A stretch of 64,000 nt of DNA from Conus ventricosus. Its lineage: Eukaryota; Mollusca; Gastropoda; Neogastropoda; Conidae. Numbering within the stretch: the stretch's first letter is position 1; each line of letters opens with the position of its first letter. Location: NCBI GenBank assembly GCA_018398815.1, contig CM031628.1:6277424-6341423 (forward strand), written 5' to 3'. A model generated the notes under the pieces. That model ran no database searches. It saw only the letters and a list, made by a program, of their open reading frames with translations, and was not told where the DNA came from. The translations under genes were made by a program, and so were the position numbers. Shown here piece by piece: positions 57,929 through 64,000 of this stretch.

Positions 57929-58430
57929 TACTTTGATATGGACTGGCCATGCAATACATGTCCATATGCCTGGAATTTGACATAGGCCTACCTCGGTTCC
58001 CGCCTCCCCCCCCCCAACCCCCCCTCCCCCTTCTTCTAGGTACCTGTCCCCACCTATTCCACCCCCTCCCTTCCCTGTATCTGTGTCAGCTTTCCAACAG
58101 ACCCACAGTGCTACATACATGCTCAGAGCTTAATCTAGAGTGCGGGATTGGTACAATCCCCCGAAAATCTGTTCCTTCCCGCAATTATCGAGTCTTAACG
58201 CGGGCAGACTCCCTCACATTTGCAGAACTGCCCGCCCTGTTGACTGATCGTTGCGGGTGCTCGTTTGTCGTCTGCTTGAAAAACTGAAACTAGGACTGAG
58301 CAGGAGTGAACGATTTCATGATATTTCATTGGCTGTTAGTGTAAATCAACCAATCGGCGGCGTTCATCTCCTTCTCGATCACCGACGAGAAGTTGCGAGA
58401 GTTTAAGGCGCCATATTGGATATTTTCCAA

Positions 58431-58728
58431 AATGAAGTGTGCACCCACCCTATTCGACTTCGACTTTCGTGGAGGAAAAGTGAAAAAGAAAAGGTTCTCT
58501 GCCATGCGAGGATGGAGAAGATCATGAAGAAACTGCGACTACATCCAAAAGCTCGGAGAAGCAGCCCGAAATTAGTGCCAGTGCAAGGGAACACTGGTTT
58601 CAAGACGATTGGCTGAAGAAGTGGCCCTGGATACCTAAGCTGAAGACCGGTGTGATGCGATGTGAATTGTGTTTGAAACACAAGAAACAAAAAGTATTTA
58701 CGTCGCCCCAAGGTGGTTGTTTAATCTA
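58431..58728 (+). pseudogene. zinc-finger (TTF/BED-like) first exon of hAT-derived protein
   Basis: ATG 58431 reads MKCAPTLFDFDFRGGKVKKK. After a 1-base slip near 58505 the frame continues HEETATTSKSSEKQ, REHWFQDDWLKKWPWIPK and MRCELCLKHKKQKVFTSPQGG. WLKKWPW followed by C-x2-C and a His/Lys tail is the zinc-finger start typical of ZNF862-like, hAT-derived proteins. AAG/GTGG at about 58714 could be a splice donor. Lies fully inside the 58124-58893 element. Confidence 0.65.
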
Positions 58729-58797
58729 GATGATTTGATCAAGGTGTGTTGAAGTCTGTGTACAAAGGTGGAGGAGGTATGTAACATGGGGTTGTGG

Positions 58798-58866
58798 GGG
58801 GGGGGGGGGGGGGGGGAGTGCCCCCTTTTTTTGATATGAGGGGGGGGGGGGGGAACTGCCCCCCTT
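58798..58866. repeat. two long G tracts (possible G-quadruplex) with C tracts
   Basis: A run of more than 20 G at 58798-58816 and another of about 15 at 58840-58854, each followed by AGTGCCCCC/AACTGCCCCCC. Inside the hAT element's 3' side. Lengths of such runs are unreliable in assemblies. Confidence 0.85.
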
Positions 58867-58930
58867 TTTCAAAAATCCTAGATTAAGCTCTGATGCTCTT
58901 AGTCTCCCTTTGTATATATATATATATACC

Positions 58931-59012
58931 CCCCCCCCCCCTTCTATTCATCCACTCCACCCGCTTTCTCTCTCTTTCTCTTTCTCCTCCCCCCCCCCCC
59001 CCCCCCCCCCCG
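58931..59012. repeat. (TA)n, C tracts and (CT)n
   Basis: TATATATA followed by C10, then CTTTCTCT repeats and a run of over 20 C. No gene. Confidence 0.85.
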
Positions 59013-59037
59013 CCATTTTGTGTGTGTGAGCGTGCGT

Positions 59038-59533
59038 GTACTGACTGAGCTATGATTATAGAGATAGGCTAAGGGGACCTACTGATTGAGCTATGATTAT
59101 AGAGATAGGCTGAGGGGACCTACTGACTGAGCTATGATTATAGAGATAGGCCGAGGGACCTACTGACTGAGCTATGATTATAGAGATAGGCTGAGGGGAC
59201 CTACTGACTGAGCTATGATTGTAGAGACAGGCTGAGGGGACCTACTGACTGAGCTATGATTATAGAGATAGGCTGAGGGGACCTACTGACTGAGCTATGA
59301 TTATAGAGGCAGGCAGAGGGGACCTACTGACTGAGCTATGGTTATAGAGATGTGCTGAGGGGACCTACTGACTGAGCTATGATTATAGAGATGTGCTGAG
59401 GGGACATACTGACTGAGCTATGATTATAGAGATAGGCTGAGGGGACCTACTGACTGAGCTATGATTATAGAGACAGGCTGAGGGGACATACTGACTGAGC
59501 TATGGTTATAGAGACAGGCTGAGGGGACCTACT
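59038..59533. repeat. 41-bp minisatellite, about 12 copies
   Basis: The unit TACTGACTGAGCTATGATTA, then TAGAGATAGGCTGAGGGGAC and a final C, repeats with few changes (GATAGG/GACAGG/GATGTG). It ends at TACTGCCCGCCCTATAG. Upstream of the TRIM-like gene. Confidence 0.95.
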
Positions 59534-60113
59534 GCCCGCCCTATAGTGACTGATGGGCTGTGAAGCTGCACTGATCGACATTAAAAGCTAAATCTTGCAA
59601 AGCAGAGGAGTCCTATGTGACTTCATGGTGACTTGGCATTGGCTAGATCATGCTGTGTGGAGAGTCGGATTATGAGCCTGAGAGTTCCAGGGCACAGGGT
59701 GTCAGAATGGATGCAACGCCATTGGAAGGGAGAGGGAGTGGTCTAAAAGAGGGTGAAAATCGTAGCTGAAACACTTGAAATGGTTTTATGTGGTTTTGTG
59801 TTATTCGTAACTTGTAATGTCTGATATAGTATCACAATAGAGAATTCAAGCTAAAGTAAAAAATAAAAAAAAATGCATATAAAATGATTCTCCCCAGATG
59901 TTTTGTTTGTTGATTGGTATACTGTCATGAAAGAAGATCTTGGAATGTTTAATTCTCACATTGGTGTAACACAAGAAAATTAGATTAGATTTGATTGATC
60001 AAGAGAGAATTCAAGAAGTGGTGGTTAAACAGAAAAAAAAGAAGTTTCTTTTGTTGGAATACTTTCATGACGGAATTTTGACTTTTTTTTTAAAAATCCT
60101 GTTGCACTAATAG
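59534..60113. other. no gene seen (intergenic or intron)
   Basis: Unique sequence before the first recognised B-box exon. It could contain an upstream exon (RING) of the same gene, but none is recognised. Confidence 0.4.
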
Positions 60114-60287
60114 TCAAGGCAGCCTGAAGCTGATCATGCCCAACAAAGCGAGGCACCGGCACTGCTCCACTCATTTAGAGCAGTGCCAAATCGAATACTA
60201 CTGCGATGATGATCAGCTGCCTATCTGCTCTCGGTGCGCCGTCATGGGCGACCACAAGGCCACAACGTGCAGACTATGGAAGACAAG
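60114..60287 (+). CDS. TRIM-like exon: B-box 2
   Basis: HCSTHLEQCQIEYYCDDDQL then PICSRCAVMGDHK gives C-x2-H, C/D and C-x2-C...H ligands of a B-box 2. One base appears missing near 60259 (GACCACAAGGCCAC). With it the end would read the usual DHKGHNV pattern and the exon would end in phase 0, as the next exon needs. Donor GTAGGT at 60288. Acceptor AG at 60112-60113 is likely. Confidence 0.78.
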
Positions 60288-63200
60288 GTAGGTGGCGTCG
60301 GTGTGTGTACTCAACTTAAGTTATTGGTGTGAAAGTGAAGGGTCAGTCTGTGGATGTATGTGGGGATGAATTACCGTTGAATGTATGGGCATGAGACAGA
60401 TGATGTGGTAACTTTCGTGGTGAGTGATACAGGAAGTAACACAGGGAGTGGGTTGTCTGGCGCATGAACTAAAGCAAGAAATAACATGGAATCGTATGGT
60501 AAACTGTTGCCACATGTTTTGCTGTGTGAAGTAAAATAAGAAATAACATAGAATCATATGGTAAACTGTTGCCACATGTTTTGCTGCAATGAAAAGGAGC
60601 ATTATGTGAATACATGTTGACTGGATCAAAAACAAGCTGAAAGCAAAAACCAATTTGCACATGCACCATACACACTGTTATTCTCATGTGGTTTTACTGG
60701 CTCTTTTGATTTTTTTGTTTGTTTTTGATTTCATTCATATTTATGTGTAGGCTGGTTGTGTGTGTGTGCGTGCGTGCATGCTTGTGTACGTGTGTGTGTG
60801 TGTGCGCGCTTGCTTGTGTGAGAGCATTTCTTTCCCTGTTGTCGCTTTTTATCATCTCTAAAACTCTTTGTGGGCAAGCCTGATCAAATTTTTTTTATAA
60901 TTGCAGAATAAAGAACTTCTTGCTGCAATGGAACCAGCCATAGTGGAGGCACAGAGAACTATTTCGCGACTGGAAAAGGCAGAAAAGGTTTGTATCTGCA
61001 GCATTCTGTGTGTGTTGTGTGTGGGTGAGAAAAATACCATAATCTGATAGTGCCAAAAGAGAATTATATTTTCAGTTACTGAATTTCTGTGGGAAAGTAA
61101 CTGTATATGTGTGGGGTGGGGGGGGGGGGGGGGGGGGCAGAAAAGAATGAAATCGCCAAAGGGGTGGATGACTTTTACTGATATGCTATGGGTTTTATTT
61201 GATCCCCCCCCCCCCCCCCCCCCCCCCCCAACCTCTGGCAGCTGAAACTGAAAGCTTTTGTACGGTGTTATTCCTCTCTGGAACAAATTGGCTGTGCCAG
61301 TTAGGATTTAATTTTTTTTTTTTTAACTGAATCGTAAAAAGTTTCAAATGGAAATATGTGTGGGAAAGATCGACAGAAGGGGAGAGGATATTATCTTCTG
61401 CTGTATAAGATCAGGTATTCACAGCTCTTGTCAGGTGGAACCATATTACAGGGTCGAGAATCAGTACCAGTCAAGTTGTCACAAACGGGTCTTTTATGTA
61501 GGTGTGAGTGCAGAGCACAGGAAATACTTGAAATAAACGTGCCAAGCTAGATGGCAAAGGTCATATTCCTTTCCCTGGTGAACTGACTGAGTTGTATCAC
61601 AGATTTTGTGATGATCCTTGGTCCTCAGATCTGGGAGGCTGCAGTATCATTCAGCCTGGTATGTGTGCACATTATTTTCATACACGGTCCCAAGAGAAGG
61701 GGTTGAAGTGTATGAAATCCCCAGAAAGAATCGTGAGTTCCTTGGTGAATGAAAGGTGCCACGAATTAGCAGTGAAATAGGCGACTGCTGAAGTAGGGCT
61801 GAAGCAAAACACCTGACCTCTAGCGCTGGTGATGTTGATGGTTGATCCCAGGTGTTCTTTGTTTTACAGACTGTGAGAGAGAGGATGCTGTTTGCTAAGC
61901 TGAACACCGATCTGATGGAAACGGTCAGCATGCACTTCATGGAGCTGCATGCCCTGCTTCAGGCCAGGTCACTGCCCTTTTTTTCTCTCTCTGTCCCTCT
62001 TCTCACTGTGTGTGTCTCAGACTTTCCCTCTCTCTGTCCCTCTTCTCACTGTCTGTGTGTCTCAGACTTTCCCTCTCTCTGTCCCTCTTCTCACTGTCTG
62101 TGTGTCTCGGACTTTCCCTCGCTCTGTCCCTCTTCTCACTGTCTGTCTCAGACTTTCCCTCTCTCTGTCTCTCTTCTCACTGTCTCAGTCTGTGTGTCTC
62201 AGACTTTCCCTCTCTCTGTCCCTCTTCTCACTGTCTGTCTCAGACTTTCCCTCTCTCTGTCTCTCTTCTCACTGTCTCAGTCTGTGTGTCTCAGACTTTC
62301 CCTCTCTCTGTCTCTCTTCTCACTGTCTCAGTCTGTGTGTCTCAGACTTTCCCTCTCTGTCTCTCTTCTCACTGTCTGCCTCAGACTTTCCCTCTCTCTG
62401 TCCCTCTTCTCACTGTCTGTGTGTCTCAGACTTTCCCTCTCTCTGTCTCTCTTCTCACTGTCTGTCTGTGTGTCTCGGACTTTCCCTCGCTCTGTCCCTC
62501 TTCTCACTGTCTCAGTCTGTGTGTCTCGGAATTTCCCTCTCTCTGTCCCTCTTCTCACTGTCTGTCTGTGTGTCTCAGACTTTCCCTCGCTCTGTCCCTC
62601 TTCTCACTGTCTGTGTGTCTCGGACTTTCCCTCTCTCTGTCCCTCTTCTCACTGTCTGTCTGTGTGTCTCAGACTTTCCCTCTCTCTGTCCCTCTTCTCA
62701 CTGTCTCAGTCTGTGTGTCTCGGACTTTCCCCGCTCTGTCCCTCTTCTCACTCTCTGTCTCAGACTTTCCCTCTCTCTGTCCCTCTTCTCACTGTCTGTG
62801 TGTCTCAGACTTTCCCTCTCTCTGTCCCTCTTCTCACTGTCTCTGTCCGTCTCGGACTTTCCCTCTCTCTGTCCCTCTTCCCACTGTCTGTGTGTCTCAG
62901 ACTTTCCCTCTCTCTGTCCCTCTTCTCGCTGTCTCAGTCTGTCTGTCTCAGACTTTCCCTCGCTCTGTCCCTCTTCTCACTGTCTGTGTGTCTCAGACTT
63001 TCCCTCTCTCTGTCTCTCTTCTCACTGTCTCAGTCTGTGTGTCTCAGACTTTCCCTCTCTCTGTCCCTCTTCTCACTGTCTCAGTCTGTGTGTCTCGGAC
63101 TTTCCCTCGCTCTGTCTCTCTCTCTGTGTCCTCCTGCCTGTCTTCCCCGCTCCACCCCCCTTTCTCTTTGTCTCTCTCTCTCTCTCTCTCACATACACTC

Positions 63201-63936
63201 ACACACACATACTCTCGCATGCACACGTATACACACATACACACACACACACACTTTTGCAGACTAGTCTTCAAATTTATGAGACTGGAACAGACTGTAA
63301 CGTGACTGAAAACAAGGCAGAATACTAGTTCGTACGCAAAAGATGAAAGATGATTTTTAACATACCTATGTCCTTCAGATGTAGCAAAGAATGCATGAAA
63401 ATGCTGGGAGCAACACTCCCCAGATGGCTGTCGGCAGCAGAAAGGCCAGATTCAGGCTGTCGGCAGCAGAAAGGCCAGATTCAGGCTGTCGGCAGCAGAA
63501 AGGCCAGATTCAGGCTGTCGGCAGCCAAGATGTATTGCTAAGCAGACCCGGGAAAGCAAACAATGAGTTGAAAAGTTGTCGTTTCAAAAGACCTGGCACG
63601 CACGTACACACAGTATTCTGTAGATGCGTTGTAAAGCTTTTGCTGTGTAATGCTGTCGCTCGTTAGAAACGTTTGTGACATGTGTAGATTGTCATTCCAG
63701 GGATGTTTGTGACACGTGTAGATTGTCATTCCAGGGAGGGATGTGACACATGTAGATTGTTATTTCAGGGAGGGATGTGACATGTGTAGATTGTCATTTC
63801 AGGAGGAATGTGACACGTGTAGATTGTCATTTCAGGGAGGAATGTGACACGTGTAGATTGTCATTTCAGGGAGGACCAAGTCTTGGACTCCATCAAAGCC
63901 GCGTCACACTTGTGCACCAAGTCGTTTCAGGAGATG
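60114..63936 (+). CDS. TRIM-like B-box/coiled-coil gene, partial (at least 4 exons)
   Basis: Exons by GT-AG borders: 60114-60287, 60907-60987, 61870-61967 and 63870-63936. The gene continues beyond the window. Exon phases are compatible (81-nt exon phase 0; 98 + 67 nt = 55 codons). The first exon carries a B-box 2 zinc finger and the next three read as a continuous coiled coil. This is the B-box/coiled-coil order of tripartite-motif proteins, mostly ubiquitin ligases or scaffolds. RING and C-terminal domain are not in view, so ligase activity cannot be claimed. The last intron is full of tandem repeats. Confidence 0.75.
60907..60987 (+). CDS. TRIM-like exon: coiled coil 1
   Basis: 81 bases between TTTTTATAATTGCAG and GTTTGT, 27 codons: NKELLAAMEPAIVEAQ then RTISRLEKAEK. 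Heptad-like hydrophobic spacing. Phase 0 at both ends. Confidence 0.75.
61110..61230. repeat. G tract and C tract flanking about 60 bp (intronic)
   Basis: Over 20 G at 61114-61137 and over 20 C at 61205-61229 in the same intron. They are complementary and could form a stem in the transcript. Tract length is assembly-sensitive. Confidence 0.8.
61348..61780 (+). other. codon-like but unrecognised intronic stretch
   Basis: Two frames look non-random (61356-61550: GRGYYLLLYKIRYSQLLSGG; 61592-61780: YHRFCDDPWSSDLGGC and GMCAHYFHTRSQEKG). They lie in the intron between exons 60907-60987 and 61870-61967. No family recognised. Possibly a decayed transposon ORF. Confidence 0.3.
61870..61967 (+). CDS. 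TRIM-like exon: coiled coil 2
   Basis: 98 bases between TTTGTTTTACAG and GTCACT: TVRERMLFAKLNTDL then METVSMHFMELHALLQA. It ends inside an Arg codon (phase 2) that the next exon completes. Confidence 0.78.
61975..63180. repeat. pyrimidine-rich 42-51-bp minisatellite, about 25 copies (intronic)
   Basis: Units GACTTTCCCTCTCTCTGTCC, CTCTTCTCACTGTCTCAGTC and TGTGTGTCTCA, with TGTCTCAGTC optional. All three + frames stay open for over 400 codons, because C/T-rich sequence lacks stops, not because it is coding. Each unit resembles a 3' splice site (pyrimidine tract then CTCAG). Confidence 0.93.
63181..63255. repeat. (CA)n/(TC)n microsatellite
   Basis: CT then CACA/TACACA repeats closing the minisatellite region. 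Confidence 0.9.
63424..63530. repeat. 29-bp minisatellite, about 3.7 copies
   Basis: GGCTGTCGGCAGCAGAAAGG followed by CCAGATTCA, identical in the complete copies, which suggests recent amplification. Confidence 0.93.
63660..63869. repeat. about 34-bp tandem repeat carrying the 3' splice site, about 6 copies
   Basis: Units of GTGACACGTGTAGATTGTCA then TTTCAGGGAGGAAT. The last unit supplies the acceptor of exon 63870-63936 (CATTTCAG/GGAGGACC), so each upstream unit repeats the acceptor plus the first exon bases. Units also contain TAG in the exon frame. Confidence 0.9.
63870..63936 (+). CDS. TRIM-like exon: coiled coil 3
   Basis: Follows GATTGTCATTTCAG and is followed by GTCAGT. With the phase-2 donor at 61967 it reads R-EDQVLDSIKAASHLCTKSF then QEM. 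Its acceptor is the last of several near-identical tandem copies. Confidence 0.75.
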
Positions 63937-64000
63937 GTCAGTGTTTTGTCTCCTAATTCTTCCTGTCGTATTGGACTGTTTGCTTTGTCCCTGTCGGTCG

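Larger units (their letters stand above)
58124..58893 (+). mobile_element. hAT-type element with 15-bp TIRs and 5-bp target duplication
   Basis: CAGAGCTTAATCTAG (58124-58138) is matched by CTAGATTAAGCTCTG (58879-58893). ATGCT directly flanks both ends (58119-58123, 58894-58898). CAGAG...CTCTG ends and a 5-bp duplication fit the hAT5 group. The interior (770 bp total) holds an upstream region with CCAAT-like motifs (58349) and the first coding exon of a zinc-finger protein, but no catalytic domain. It is an internally deleted, non-autonomous copy. Confidence 0.8.

Noticed and set aside
58403..58711. 102-codon - strand frame opposite the zinc-finger exon
   Set aside because: Shadow of the + strand exon, which carries the recognisable WLKKWPW and C-x2-C finger.
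61852..63328. Three overlapping + strand open frames of about 430-470 codons, Ser/Leu/Pro-rich
   Set aside because: They run through a pyrimidine-rich minisatellite in an intron. All three frames are open because of composition, and their sequences are repeat translations.

Overview
The window looks like an animal nuclear genome, most likely a lophotrochozoan and plausibly a mollusc. The evidence is long CT/CA/GA/GAT microsatellites, many minisatellites, intron-split B-box coding sequence with GT-AG borders, and several families of non-LTR, LTR and DNA transposons. No bacterial genes, CRISPR, rRNA or tRNA were seen. The species assignment is inference. A 100-base run of N (10774-10873) marks a scaffold gap. 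The error texture changes abruptly along the window: about 28.9-30.2 kb and 37.4-50.5 kb are full of homopolymer-type damage. Many frameshifts there may therefore be assembly artefacts rather than biology.

Layout. 0-10.8 kb: decayed LINE fragments (a jockey-like EN/RT piece at 1-1411; a second RT pseudogene at about 3.8-5.8 kb) among microsatellites. Two minisatellites appear to have arisen inside the second RT gene. A 2.65-kb array of a 52-bp satellite fills 7.33-9.99 kb. 10.9-11.3 kb: the C-terminal part of an L1-like ORF1.

11.6-40.2 kb: a nest of one LINE family (ORF1 with three CCHC knuckles; ORF2 with endonuclease, RT, RNase H and a C-terminal Cys/His motif). At least five copies begin at the same 5' base (11616, 20303, 23630, 31581, about 38720), all on the + strand. 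Copy 4 (23630-29592) and copy 5 (31581-37513) are each inserted into ORF2 of copy 3, whose coding sequence resumes after each. Copy 3 itself sits in ORF1 of an older fragment (20146-20302). Copy 1 is cut by a Ty3/Gypsy-like element (15127-19371; LTR, primer-binding site, Gag, start of protease). Copies 4 and 5 look like mosaics of subfamilies.

40.3-56.1 kb: a degraded, AT-rich Maverick/Polinton (virus-like) element. It is bounded by a 40/41-bp terminal inverted repeat. It carries a protein-primed family B DNA polymerase (+), a retroviral-type integrase (-), two small conserved-looking ORFs (-) and a membrane-protein ORF (+). Capsid, ATPase and protease genes could not be recognised in the badly damaged left half.

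56.1-64 kb: a 42-bp-arm hairpin abutting the Polinton end, and two deletion-derivative hAT-like transposons. One of these (58124-58893) has 15-bp inverted repeats and a 5-bp target duplication. A 41-bp minisatellite follows, then exons of a host B-box/coiled-coil (TRIM-like) gene at 60114-63936 that runs out of the window. Its last visible intron contains two minisatellites whose repeat units both look like 3' splice sites.
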